From: a bacterium
Lineage (GTDB): Bacteria > Planctomycetota > Planctomycetia > Isosphaerales > Isosphaeraceae
Length of the DNA: 64,000 nucleotides
Assembly: GCA_016125085.1 (NCBI GenBank)
Contig: WGMM01000004.1
Coordinates: 151,074 to 215,073 of the forward strand
Reading direction: 5' to 3'
Shown here in pieces: positions 46,608 to 55,681 of this stretch; position 1 is the stretch's first letter, and each line of letters opens with the position of its first letter. The position numbers and the translations under genes were made by a program. The notes below the pieces were generated by a model. The model was not told the origin of the DNA. It searched no databases and saw nothing but the letters and a program-made list of their open reading frames with translations.

Positions 46608-47996
46608 ATGTTCGAATTCACTCGTCGAGCCCTTACTGCCGGAATTCCGATTCTACTGGCTTTCGGTTTCCTGCTGAGTTCCGGATCGATATCGGCACAC
46701 GACGGCCCGCATAAGGTCGCTGAAGCGGAAATTCACAAGCCGACGCCCATTCCCGACCGGATCAATCTGTGCATCACCGCGAAGCCGGCCACCAGCATGG
46801 CTGTGGCCTGGCGAACCGACACCAGTGTCGCGCAGGGTTTCGTCGAGGTGGCCGCGGCGGAGGCCGGGCCGATGTTCATCCGGTCGCCGAAGCGCATGCC
46901 GGCTGCACATGAGGACTTGAAGTCCGACCTTTCCGAAGCGCGCTATCATTCGGCCGTGATGGACGATCTCAAGCCCGACACGCCTTACGCTTACCGGGTC
47001 GGCGACGGCGCGAACTGGTCGGAGTGGTTTCAGTTCCGCACGGCGGCCGCTGGCCCGAAACCGATCAGCTTCATCTATTTCGGCGATGCCCAGAACGACG
47101 TCAAAAGCATGTGGTCGCGGGTGATCCGCTCGGCGTTTCAGGACGCCCCCCGGGCATCGCTTTTGATCCATGCCGGTGACCTCATCAATTCCGCCAATCG
47201 CGATGCCGAATGGGGCGGCTGGTTCGAAGCCGCGGGATTCATCAACGGCATGACGCCCATCATGCCCACTCCCGGCAACCACGAATATTCCAAAAGTACC
47301 AATGGGCCAGTGCTTTCCGCGCACTGGCGGCCCCAGTTCGCACTGCCGGCCAACGGCCCCGCGGGGCTGGAAGAGACTTGCTATTACGTCGATCATTCCG
47401 GAGTGCGGTTCGTGGCCATGAACTCGAACGTCCGCCATGAAGATCAGGCGGCCTGGCTCGATTCGATCATGGCTGACAACCCGAACCGCTGGACGATCCT
47501 GACGTTCCACCACCCGATCTATTCCCCCGCGAAGGGGCGGGATAACACGAAGCTGCGCGATCTCTGGCAACCGGTTTTCGACAAGTATAAAGTCGACCTG
47601 GTGCTGACGGGGCACGACCACACATACGCCCGGTCCGGCATGCGAATCCACGACAACGTGCCCACCGGCGGTACGGCTCGTGACCCGCAATCGGGCACGG
47701 TTTACGTCGTTTCCGTGAGCGGACCGAAAATGTATCGCGTGGAAAAGCAACCCTGGATGAAGCGGGCTGCCGAAAACACCCAGCTTTATCAGGTGATCCG
47801 TATCGACGGAGACCGGCTCCTGTTCGAATCGCGCACTGCCATCGGCGAGCTTTATGACAGCTTCGAGCTGATCAAGCGGCCTGGCGGCGGCCCGAACGAG
47901 ATGATCGAGAAAATCCCCGACACGCCGGAACGTCTGGGCGAAGAAGTCAAAACGACCAGGTCTCGTACGATGGAAGCCGGCACATACCTTCGCTGA
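46608..47996 (+). CDS. Purple acid phosphatase-type metallophosphoesterase, secreted
   Basis: A 462-residue exported phosphatase. A signal (ALTAGIPILLAFGFLLSSG) leads to a fibronectin-like domain (about 50-145), then the metallophosphoesterase core with the five metal blocks in order: GDAQND (159-164), HAGDLIN (188-194), PGNHEY (222-227), TFHHP near 302 and GHDHTY near 335. This two-domain plan is that of purple acid phosphatases acting on phosphomonoesters outside the cytoplasm. GAGGAG sits 11 bases before the ATG. The RNase HII-like gene follows after 15 bases and is probably cotranscribed. Confidence 0.9.
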   Translation: MFEFTRRALTAGIPILLAFGFLLSSGSISAHDGPHKVAEAEIHKPTPIPDRINLCITAKPATSMAVAWRTDTSVAQGFVEVAAAEAGPMFIRSPKRMPAAHEDLKSDLSEARYHSAVMDDLKPDTPYAYRVGDGANWSEWFQFRTAAAGPKPISFIYFGDAQNDVKSMWSRVIRSAFQDAPRASLLIHAGDLINSANRDAEWGGWFEAAGFINGMTPIMPTPGNHEYSKSTNGPVLSAHWRPQFALPANGPAGLEETCYYVDHSGVRFVAMNSNVRHEDQAAWLDSIMADNPNRWTILTFHHPIYSPAKGRDNTKLRDLWQPVFDKYKVDLVLTGHDHTYARSGMRIHDNVPTGGTARDPQSGTVYVVSVSGPKMYRVEKQPWMKRAAENTQLYQVIRIDGDRLLFESRTAIGELYDSFELIKRPGGGPNEMIEKIPDTPERLGEEVKTTRSRTMEAGTYLR

Positions 47997-48011
47997 TCGG
48001 ACGACCGTCCC

Positions 48012-48980
48012 ATGCCCGTCCCGCATTACTGGGCCGGTATCGACGAAGCCGGCTACGGCCCGAATCTCGGGCCTCTTGTCGTTACCGCCGTCGTCGCGCG
48101 GGGCTCTTCGCGCCGGCCTGACATGTGGGGCGACCTGCCGTACGTTCGCCGCGTCGGCGATTTTCAGGCCGAAGGCCTTTGCGTGGACGACAGCAAGCGG
48201 GTCATGAGCCGTCACGACGGACTGGCGATCTTCCACTCTGCCTTCAGTGCACTGGCTGATTCGCTTTTGCCTGTCGATGAAGCCGCGGGATCCAGGGGCA
48301 GGGGCCGGATTGACTGGAACCGGTTCGGGCCGGAAGTCTGGGGAGGCGAAGAACTTGCCCGCTGGTCAGAGCCTGGCGATGCAGGACTGACCTGGATTGA
48401 CGCTCGTCCGAAGTCAATTGGTCGCAAGCGTTTCGTGTGCCGCCGGTGGCGTGTGGCCGGGGCAAGGATCGCCCTGATCGGCCCGGAACGGTTCAACCGT
48501 CTGTTGAAAGAAACCGGCAACAAAAGCGAAGTGAACGGCCTGGCGTTTCTGGAATTGATCGCCTGGCTGAAATCGGCTGTTCCGCCCGGGGCCGTCGTGC
48601 ATGTTACGACGGACCGGCATGGCGGCCGGCATTTTTATGGCCCGTTATTGTCGCTGGCATTTCCGGGCCGCTGGATCGAGAAGATCGACGAAACGGCGCA
48701 AACGAGCCGTTATCGGATTGACGACAGCCGCAATGTTTATGACATCGCGTTCGTCGTGAAGGCCGATGATTCGGATGGCCTGGTAGCGCTTGCCAGTATG
48801 GTGGCGAAGCTTCTGCGTGAACGCTGGATGGAAAGGTTCAACGCCTGGTTCGCCCGCCGCGTGCCAGATTTACGGCCGACGGCGGGCTATCCTGTGGACG
48901 CGAAACGCTTCCTGGAAGACGTCCGCCATGTCATTCGGAGCGAGAGAATCGAGATCGATTCGATCTGGCGCCGCAAGTGA
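48012..48980 (+). CDS. Divergent RNase HII-like protein
   Basis: A 322-residue protein with a probable RNase H fold. GIDEAGYGPNLGPLVV (9-24) mirrors the RNase HII start (DEAGRGPLAGP), VDDSKRV (58-64) mirrors its DSK, Asp201 is in VTTDRHGG, and KADDSDGLVALASMVAK (250-266) mirrors KGDxxSxxIAAASIxAK. The four carboxylates Asp11, Glu12, Asp201 and Asp252 can therefore be placed. It is about 100 residues longer than RNase HII, with an insert at about 75-150. Whether it cleaves RNA:DNA hybrids is unknown. Standard RNase HII may exist elsewhere in the genome. It follows the phosphatase by 15 bases. Confidence 0.7.
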   Translation: MPVPHYWAGIDEAGYGPNLGPLVVTAVVARGSSRRPDMWGDLPYVRRVGDFQAEGLCVDDSKRVMSRHDGLAIFHSAFSALADSLLPVDEAAGSRGRGRIDWNRFGPEVWGGEELARWSEPGDAGLTWIDARPKSIGRKRFVCRRWRVAGARIALIGPERFNRLLKETGNKSEVNGLAFLELIAWLKSAVPPGAVVHVTTDRHGGRHFYGPLLSLAFPGRWIEKIDETAQTSRYRIDDSRNVYDIAFVVKADDSDGLVALASMVAKLLRERWMERFNAWFARRVPDLRPTAGYPVDAKRFLEDVRHVIRSERIEIDSIWRRK

Positions 48981-49040
48981 CCGGTGAAGACATTACGGCG
49001 AAGGCGGGAGGAATGAAGCGGGTTTTCGGCGGGCGGTAAA

Positions 49041-49259
49041 TCAACGCTCGCGATAGACGATCCGGCCCTTGGACAGATCGTAGGGGGTGATTTCGACGGT
49101 CACGCGATCGCCAGGCACGATCCGGATGAAATTCTTGCGCATCTTTCCGGCGATGTGTGCAAGAACCTTGTGACCATTTTCGAGTTCGACCATAAACTGC
49201 GTATTCGGCAAGGATTCGACAATCTTGCCTTCCGTTCGCATCGGCTCTTCTTTCGCCAC
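49041..49259 (-). CDS. infA: Translation initiation factor IF-1
   Basis: An S1/OB-fold protein of 72 residues that binds the 30S A-site during initiation. [21 protein letters not shown] and [19 protein letters not shown] are near-identical to bacterial IF-1; the first is given in part as [18 protein letters not shown]. The start is GTG at 49259, giving (M)[10 protein letters not shown], which fits the family and has GGAGG five bases upstream. An open frame to 49358 is rejected. It diverges from rpsT and has its own candidate promoter. Confidence 0.96.
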   Translation of the reverse strand: MAKEEPMRTEGKIVESLPNTQFMVELENGHKVLAHIAGKMRKNFIRIVPGDRVTVEITPYDLSKGRIVYRER

Positions 49260-49337
49260 ACGGACCTCCACAAAACCGCGGCGCACGAACGACGAACCGG
49301 TACCGCACCGTTTCCTCGCACACGTCGACCGTGCTTT

Positions 49338-49365
49338 ATCATACGCGACGGGGCTCATGAGGCAA
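49338..49365 (-). promoter_or_regulatory. Candidate sigma-70 promoter for infA
   Basis: On the minus strand TTGCCT (4/6) and TATGAT (5/6) are 16 bases apart, about 75 bases before the infA start. Confidence 0.45.
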
Positions 49366-49440
49366 AGTGCAATCTGTTGCGATTAAGCGGTCTTGCGGGT
49401 TTCGGCGGATCTCTTCTCAATCTCGTTCGGCGGATCGTCC

Positions 49441-49469
49441 TTGATCTTGATTCACTGTCATGATACAAT
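49441..49469 (+). promoter_or_regulatory. Candidate sigma-70 promoter for rpsT
   Basis: TTGATC (4/6) and TACAAT (5/6) with a 17-base spacer, about 75 bases before rpsT. Confidence 0.6.
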
Positions 49470-49545
49470 TTGAGCAATCGATGGAATATGTCTGGCGACG
49501 CGTTGCGTCGTCGTTCACTTTTGGGATTCGCCCGGATCATCTCGC

Positions 49546-49821
49546 ATGCCAAATACGCCTTCGGCCATCAAGCGTCTCAAGCAAAGTCAGAAGCGCCGCC
49601 TTCACAACCGGATCGCCAAGAAGGTCATCAAGACCTACACGAAGCGAACCCTGGCAGCACTTGCGGACGGCGACATGGCCAAAGCCACCGTTGACTTCAA
49701 CGCAACGCTTTCCAAGATCGACAAGGCCGGTGCTCGCCGGGTGCTCCACCCGAACACCGCCGCACGCCGCAAGTCCCGTCTTGCCCGTGCCTTCCGCGAC
49801 GCCGCGAACAAAGCCTCCTGA
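49546..49821 (+). CDS. rpsT: 30S ribosomal protein S20
   Basis: A 91-residue basic helical protein that binds 16S rRNA in the body of the 30S subunit. It opens MPNTPSAIKRLKQSQKRR, and the family phrases NRIAKKVIKTYTKRT and LHPNTAARRKSRLAR are present. Length is normal. It stands alone under its own promoter and ends at a classical terminator. The stop region AAGCCTCCTGAGGCTT is itself a short palindrome. Confidence 0.97.
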   Translation: MPNTPSAIKRLKQSQKRRLHNRIAKKVIKTYTKRTLAALADGDMAKATVDFNATLSKIDKAGARRVLHPNTAARRKSRLARAFRDAANKAS

Positions 49822-49853
49822 GGCTTCTGTCCACGTCGCTTGAGTGATAACGA

Positions 49854-49889
49854 TCGCCATGGATCCTCTGCGATTCATGGCGATTTTTC
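49854..49889 (+). terminator. Intrinsic terminator after rpsT
   Basis: TCGCCATG/CATGGCGA stem, 14-base loop, then TTTTTC, 33 bases past the stop. Confidence 0.85.
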
Positions 49890-50004
49890 GTTGACTCGTT
49901 TTGTGCGTTGCTCCCAGGTCCGTTTCCGGATATTTTGGAATCGATCCGTTTCTCAAGCTTCCGATTTTGCCGCTACGTTCCATCGCCGCGAGGATTCGCC
50001 TGAA

Positions 50005-50994
50005 ATGCGCTCCCGTTCCTACGACCGACCGGTTTCGCGATGGTTCATGTCTGCATTCCTTTCGGCTGTTTTCATCACGGTGGCCGGAGCATTCCTGGCG
50101 AACGCGCAGGATGCGTCCCAATTCCGGCCGATCCGGGACGACGCAGAGCTGCGCCAGTGGCTCGTGAACATGCTCGTCTATCATCGTTTCTCACCTGAGG
50201 AAGCAGGGGATGTCCTGGGATATTCCGCAGATAAGGTGACTTATGAATCGAAACGCCTGGGGGTCGACAAGGAATCCATCAAAGTCCGAAGGCCATCCGA
50301 CCCGCTGACTCTGCTGCCCTATCCCGGCGGCCGGCATCCGCGAATCGGGTTTCTCGAAGGTGCCGTCGCGCCCCAGCGCGAAACGAAATTCAGCGTTTTC
50401 ACTCCCTGGGATCCTTCGAGTTACGTCGTTATGGACCTGCCGGAGGCGATCTTTTCGAATCTCGGGCTGACCTACCTGGCACATACCCACATTCCGACGA
50501 TCTTCGACAAGGAAGGCGTGAAGCTCGACCGCAAGGAATGGACCCGGAACGCCGACGGTTCGGTTTCGCTCGTCCGCAAATTGCCGAACGGTATCACGTA
50601 TCGAGCCTGGGCAAGGGCCTATCCGGGCGAAGTTCGTATGGAACTGGAACTGACCAACGGCACGAAAGAGCCTCTTTCAGGCCTGAAAGTTCAGCAGTGC
50701 CTGATGCTCAAGGGTGCGAAGGGGTTCGAGGCCCAGACCAGCGACAACAAACGGTTCGACTCGCCTTACGCCATCGTCCATGACACTTCGAAATCGCGCT
50801 GGATCGTACACGCCTGGTCCCGGCCTCAGCGGGTCTGGGGCAATCCGCCGTGCCCGTGCCTTCATTCCGACCCGCAGTTCCCCGACCTCAAGCCTGGCGA
50901 GTCCGCACGTCTTGTCGGCAGAATCTGGTTTCATGAAGGCCCGGAGATCGATTCTTTCCTCAATCGCATGAAAGTTTCCGGCTGGGATCGCTGA
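50005..50994 (+). CDS. Secreted protein of unknown function
   Basis: A 329-residue exported protein. A signal (SRWFMSAFLSAVFITVAGAF, cut near ANA|Q) precedes a short helical part with QWLVNMLVYHRFSPEEAGDVLG, then a beta-rich body (about 95-320) resembling galactose-mutarotase-like or other beta-sandwich domains: NADGSVSLVRKLPNGITYR and VRMELELTNGTKEPLSGL. No catalytic residues can be named. Similar proteins appear to be common in planctomycetes, but I cannot assign a function. GAGGA lies 10 bases before the ATG at 50005. A longer frame begins inside the rpsT terminator and is rejected. Confidence 0.65.
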   Translation: MRSRSYDRPVSRWFMSAFLSAVFITVAGAFLANAQDASQFRPIRDDAELRQWLVNMLVYHRFSPEEAGDVLGYSADKVTYESKRLGVDKESIKVRRPSDPLTLLPYPGGRHPRIGFLEGAVAPQRETKFSVFTPWDPSSYVVMDLPEAIFSNLGLTYLAHTHIPTIFDKEGVKLDRKEWTRNADGSVSLVRKLPNGITYRAWARAYPGEVRMELELTNGTKEPLSGLKVQQCLMLKGAKGFEAQTSDNKRFDSPYAIVHDTSKSRWIVHAWSRPQRVWGNPPCPCLHSDPQFPDLKPGESARLVGRIWFHEGPEIDSFLNRMKVSGWDR

Positions 50995-51067
50995 TCCCGG
51001 CCCTGGTCGTCTCGTCTTGACCTGAACCATTCTTTATTCGTTCGTCCGTGAAATCGGAGCCGAAATC

Positions 51068-53317
51068 ATGATCGAAACGAGCTGCCCGGCTTGCGGCAAG
51101 GGCTATCGTCTGAAACCCGAGCTGGCGGGCCGAAAGGCAAGATGCCGCAATTGCTCGAACATGTTCCTCGTTCCGGATGAGGAAATCGACGATCTGGACA
51201 TGGAATCCGTCGCGATCGAATCGTTTCGTCCGCCCGTTCGGACGGAACGTCGCGTTTCACGTCCTGCGACGACTGCCGGGATCGATTTTTCCGCCGGGTC
51301 CGAAGCCGACGAGGACGAAGAAGACGAATCGGGTGCCGCGGATTTTCGCCCCCGGCCCGCGAATCGCCCGCCCGCCTGGAAAACCGCGAAGACACGGACA
51401 TCGCACGGCCCTCAGGTGCCCGTTTCGGTCATCGTCGGCGTTCCCGCGGTATTCGCCGTCCTGGCTCTGATCGTCTTTTTCGTCTTTCCGCTGATCAAGG
51501 GCCCCTCGATCGCCGAAATCACGGGGCTGGACGAAGCCGTCGTGGCCCAATTCGAAATGTCCGACGATCCTCCCATCGGTTCGCCGGCCCCTGCCGACAT
51601 GAAGCCGGTCGCAGGCCGGCCGGCTCGGGATATGTCCGGCTACCAGCTTGTTCTGGGGGATATCGTCGACCATTTCGAGGAAGTGCGCAAGACCCTTGCC
51701 CAGATTACGGATTTCGCCACGATGACAGTCGCGATGGACCGCATCGAAAAGGTCCTGGAACCGCGTTTCGCCGCTCTCGATGCGGAACTCGACAGGCTTC
51801 CCGATGATTTGACCAAAAAAGAAGAGTTCCTGGTGCGGGAATATTACGTCCGCTATGCCTTGGTCATCGGCAAGGTTCTCGAGGAGTATGACCGTCTTCG
51901 TGCCAATCCGGAAACGTCGAAATATTTTCAGGCGAATGAAGACATCGAAGGGTTGCGGAAGGTGAAAACCGGGATGGAGGAAGTGGTTGCGGAAATCCCG
52001 ACGGAAATGGACTCTCGGCCCGAGGGCGATCCGACGAAATACGCTGAGCTGCGCGTCATCGGCACCGACACGCCTGAGATGAAAGCCTGTTTCGAGGCCC
52101 GTCTGTTCACGCGCCACCCGATCAAATACATCAGGATTCACCAGAACGGCACCGCGCCGACACGCTACTCGGTCTGGCCGATCGACGACGTCTCTGATTT
52201 CTCTCGTGGGATCCTGGCCGGCAGAGTCGTGCATGTCACTGGCCGGGAGGTGTGGGTCGTCGTCGAGCCGCTCAGCGCCGCCGAAGCGGAGCAGGATCGG
52301 ATCAAATCGGTCGAATTCCGGAAGAAATACATCCTTTCGGAGGCAGATAAAATCCGCCAGTTACGGGAGTCTCAAGGGCGAATCCGTCAGGAAATCGCGA
52401 AATCCGTCGAAGACGCTTCACGTAACAAGCCGGAAGTTGCTGAGGCTCCACCGCTCCCCGCAAGAGCGGAAATGCCTCGGAACCTGCGATCGCAGCGATC
52501 CGCGGAAATCCGGGGGCAGATGATGGGCGGCTCGAGGCTGCCGGCGATTCCCGGCAACACCGGCGGAGCCTCGGCGGGCCTTCAGCCTGTGAATGACGCC
52601 GAAAATCGTGGCCGTCCGCTCGTCGGCGTCACGGTCGGAAGCGGCGACTCATCCGGGGGCAGCGATACTCTCGCGAAACAGGCCGATTCAGCCGAGGTGC
52701 AAAAAGTCGCGGGGCAGAAGGATGCCTTCGATATCGCCATGGAGCGGATCCGTGACCCTCACAGGCAGGAGGACTCGAAATACGGCATGGGGATTCTCTT
52801 GAAAATCGACCTGAAGGGGCGAGAAACGCAGCTGATCAAAGCCCTTGCCCCGTATTTGGATTCGCCGATCGTGGAGAACGCGGCCATGGCGCTTGTGGTT
52901 CTGGAACGGATCGACGATCCTCGCCGCGTCGATGAAGTGGTAAGCCGGTTGGGCAAGAACCGCCAGACCGACCCGATTTTCTGTAATGTGCTCGCGAAAT
53001 GGAAAGACCCGAGGGCGATCGAACCGCAGGCGAACCAGCTGGACGGATTCCCCTTGTGGAAGCACTTCGACAAGGCTCTGATCGACTTCGGTCCGAAAGC
53101 CGAAAAGGCCGTGATCGCGAAACTGGCTTCGCCCGAGAAAGACGCCAGGAAGCGTGCGTGCGAAATTCTGGGCCAAATCGGGGGTGATGAGTCGCTGAAG
53201 GTCTTCGCGAAGCTCAAGCCGGACCCTGATCCGTTCGTGCGCATAGCGGCCAATGCGGCGATCACCAGCATTCGGACCAGGCTGGGCATTCCCGCGGGCA
53301 AAAGAGCCGGGCGATGA
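51068..53317 (+). CDS. Zinc-ribbon/transmembrane/HEAT protein, copy 1
   Basis: A 749-residue membrane protein. It opens with an MJ0042-type zinc ribbon: Cys6, Cys9, Cys26 and Cys29 around GYRLKPELAGRKARC. An acidic linker follows, then one membrane helix (about 118-141, VSVIVGVPAVFAVLALIVFF). A helical region with QFEMSDDPPIGSPAPADMKP leads to a beta-rich module ending YSVWPIDDVSDFSRGI and REVWVVVEPLS. HEAT-like repeats lie near 560-745. The ribbon should be cytoplasmic and the rest outside. The gene immediately downstream encodes a paralogue with the same order. GGAG precedes the ATG. Function unknown. Confidence 0.75.
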   Translation: MIETSCPACGKGYRLKPELAGRKARCRNCSNMFLVPDEEIDDLDMESVAIESFRPPVRTERRVSRPATTAGIDFSAGSEADEDEEDESGAADFRPRPANRPPAWKTAKTRTSHGPQVPVSVIVGVPAVFAVLALIVFFVFPLIKGPSIAEITGLDEAVVAQFEMSDDPPIGSPAPADMKPVAGRPARDMSGYQLVLGDIVDHFEEVRKTLAQITDFATMTVAMDRIEKVLEPRFAALDAELDRLPDDLTKKEEFLVREYYVRYALVIGKVLEEYDRLRANPETSKYFQANEDIEGLRKVKTGMEEVVAEIPTEMDSRPEGDPTKYAELRVIGTDTPEMKACFEARLFTRHPIKYIRIHQNGTAPTRYSVWPIDDVSDFSRGILAGRVVHVTGREVWVVVEPLSAAEAEQDRIKSVEFRKKYILSEADKIRQLRESQGRIRQEIAKSVEDASRNKPEVAEAPPLPARAEMPRNLRSQRSAEIRGQMMGGSRLPAIPGNTGGASAGLQPVNDAENRGRPLVGVTVGSGDSSGGSDTLAKQADSAEVQKVAGQKDAFDIAMERIRDPHRQEDSKYGMGILLKIDLKGRETQLIKALAPYLDSPIVENAAMALVVLERIDDPRRVDEVVSRLGKNRQTDPIFCNVLAKWKDPRAIEPQANQLDGFPLWKHFDKALIDFGPKAEKAVIAKLASPEKDARKRACEILGQIGGDESLKVFAKLKPDPDPFVRIAANAAITSIRTRLGIPAGKRAGR

Positions 53318-53469
53318 TCCGGTTCGGTTCAAGAGTTTCCGCGATCAGGAATGGATCTCAAAAACGTTCGAACGGATGTAGACAACAGCATTTTTCACCG
53401 CAAAAATAGAAGCACCCTGTTCGGGTGCCTCTCACCGAATCGTTCGTCCATCTTTGGGAATCGCTCACG

Positions 53470-55647
53470 ATGATGATCGACATGCGGTGTCCTCATTGCG
53501 GTACTTCGTATCGCCTGAAGCAGGAACTGGCTGGCCGACAGGTCAAATGCCGAGCCTGCCAGGGTGCGTTCACGGTCGAGGAACCCGAGATCGCCGACGA
53601 CGATCTCATGTCGATCCAGATGCCGCCGGTTCGTGAACCTTCGCGGGCATTCACGTCCGAACTGCCTTCGACGAAAGAATTTTCGTCGCCGAAGATCAAG
53701 ACCGCCGAAAATCCGCCCCGACCGCCTGCGAAACCGGTCAGAAAAGGGCCGAAAGTCGACGAGCTGGGCTTTCTCTTGCACGATGACGATGACGAGGATC
53801 ATCACACTTCTCAGCCTTTTCGATCGTCAGCGAAATCAGCCGAACCTGATCCTCATGATGAGGCCGAATTGCTGCGACAGGCGGCACGCAGGGGGGCCGA
53901 AGCGCTCTACGAACCTCGCAAGCCGAAACCCAGAAAGGCGGCAGCGAAACAGGGCCCTGGCGCGGCCACGGTTCTGATTCGTCTCGGGATTGGTGTCGGT
54001 GGTATCGCCGTCGCTGCGGGGTTGGTTTATTTCGGTGTGCGAATGCTGTCGTCGGCTGGAATCCGGGCGGCTCTGGCAGGGTTGCCTTACGAAATTCAGG
54101 CGGAATTCGAGCAATCGTCGGACACGCCGCTCGGCAGCCCGGCACCGCCCGAAGCGAAAATCGACCAATCTCTTCCCGTTCGTGACCTGAGTAAGCATCG
54201 CAAGTTGCTCAAGGACTTGATCTCGGACTTCGAAGCCATGGGCAATGCGATCGCCCAGATCAACGACGCTCAATCCGCCGAAGCGCAAAAGCCGAACATC
54301 GATCAGATTTCGCAAAGGCTTCAGGGCCTTCAAAGCCGTGTCAGGTCCGATAACATTTTCCAGCCGAACCCGAAAGAGGATCAGATTCTTTCGAAAGAGT
54401 TCGGCAAGCCTCTGCGTGCCGCAGGCGAAAAAATTCGCGACCAGCTGCGCCGGCTGCAGTCGGTTTCCAACTTCCCGCTGGCCATGAGCGGAGCCATGTC
54501 GCAGGTGAACTTCGGGCTCTCGCAGATGGAACGGCAATTCATATCGAAAGGCGAGTTGCCGCCTGGAGACAAGTACGCCGAAATTCGTGTCGGCGGCCTG
54601 AAAAGCGAGGAAGAACGGGAATACGTTCAGGATCTGATCACCGAACTGGCCAATCCGCGGGCTTCGCGCAAGAAAACGTCGAGCCTGGCTGCAACGCGTT
54701 ATGCCATCTGGCCGGTCGAGAGCCTTTCGCAGCTTTCCCGCAGCATCAACTTCGGTAAGGTGATCCGCACGTCCGGCAAGGAAATCTGGGTCGTCGCGGA
54801 CCCGATCTCGAAGGACACGCTGGCGGAACGTCGCGCCAAACGTGAAGCCGCGGTCGCCGAAACCAAAGCCCGGACCGAACAAGCGAAGAAAGAAAACGAA
54901 GAACGCGTGGCAGATGCTCGCCGCGCGAGCGGCGAAGTCGACATTCCCAAGGACGCCGACGACATCACTCGCGGGCTTCTGATGGCGACTCGTTCGACGA
55001 ATCCGCTGCAGAGACGTCAGGGCGTGGAGCTACTGAGCCGGGCCGCGCTTGGAGACAGAAAAGCCGAAGTCCTTGCGGCAATGGAGAATATGCTGGATGA
55101 ATCGGATCCCTTCGCCTTGCGAACGGTGGTCACGGTAATCAGCAAGTGCGATGTGCCAGGACAGCTTGACGTGCTTCATAAGGCATTGAAAAACCGTTCG
55201 ATCCGTGATGACGTCATCGGGGAACTGGCCGATCGGAAAAGTCCGGACTCCGTCAAGCCTCTCGTGATGGCCTTCGACCGGTTCGGAAATGAGCCGATCG
55301 TCAAGGCCCTGATCGCTTATGGTCCGTCGATCGAGTCGGAACTCATACCCTTCCTGGGCGATGCTCGCGAAGAGGTTCGCAAGGGAGTCTGTGAAGTCCT
55401 TGCCGGAATCGGGGGCGACGAAACTCTTGCCGCGATGAAAAAACTGCCGCCCGATTCTTCGTTCTTCGTGCGAAATGCCGCCGCGGAAACGATCACCCGC
55501 ATCCAGAGCAGGAAAGTGCTGACCGGCGACAAGGCCAAAGAGCCTGAGCCCAAAAAGTACGAAACCACCGGAACCGGCAAGATCGTGATTTCGCCGAACC
55601 GAAAATCGTCCGCAGGCTCAGGCAAAGCCAGTGGACCGCAACCCTGA
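53470..55647 (+). CDS. Zinc-ribbon/transmembrane/HEAT protein, copy 2
   Basis: A 725-residue paralogue of the preceding gene. Cys7, Cys10, Cys27 and Cys30 form the zinc ribbon around SYRLKQELAGRQVKC. The membrane helix lies near 167-190 (LGIGVGGIAVAAGLVYFGV). QAEFEQSSDTPLGSPAPPEA and YAIWPVESLSQLSRSI match the equivalent parts of copy 1, with GKEIWVVADPIS like its REVWVVVEPLS. HEAT-like repeats occupy about 495-700. A Lys/Glu coiled coil (about 455-490) sits before them. The intergenic gap is 152 bases. Its end lies just before the DUF2007-like gene, so the three probably form one unit. Confidence 0.75.
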   Translation: MMIDMRCPHCGTSYRLKQELAGRQVKCRACQGAFTVEEPEIADDDLMSIQMPPVREPSRAFTSELPSTKEFSSPKIKTAENPPRPPAKPVRKGPKVDELGFLLHDDDDEDHHTSQPFRSSAKSAEPDPHDEAELLRQAARRGAEALYEPRKPKPRKAAAKQGPGAATVLIRLGIGVGGIAVAAGLVYFGVRMLSSAGIRAALAGLPYEIQAEFEQSSDTPLGSPAPPEAKIDQSLPVRDLSKHRKLLKDLISDFEAMGNAIAQINDAQSAEAQKPNIDQISQRLQGLQSRVRSDNIFQPNPKEDQILSKEFGKPLRAAGEKIRDQLRRLQSVSNFPLAMSGAMSQVNFGLSQMERQFISKGELPPGDKYAEIRVGGLKSEEEREYVQDLITELANPRASRKKTSSLAATRYAIWPVESLSQLSRSINFGKVIRTSGKEIWVVADPISKDTLAERRAKREAAVAETKARTEQAKKENEERVADARRASGEVDIPKDADDITRGLLMATRSTNPLQRRQGVELLSRAALGDRKAEVLAAMENMLDESDPFALRTVVTVISKCDVPGQLDVLHKALKNRSIRDDVIGELADRKSPDSVKPLVMAFDRFGNEPIVKALIAYGPSIESELIPFLGDAREEVRKGVCEVLAGIGGDETLAAMKKLPPDSSFFVRNAAAETITRIQSRKVLTGDKAKEPEPKKYETTGTGKIVISPNRKSSAGSGKASGPQP

Positions 55648-55681
55648 GATCCCGCGGGATCGATTGCCCGGAAACGAATAT

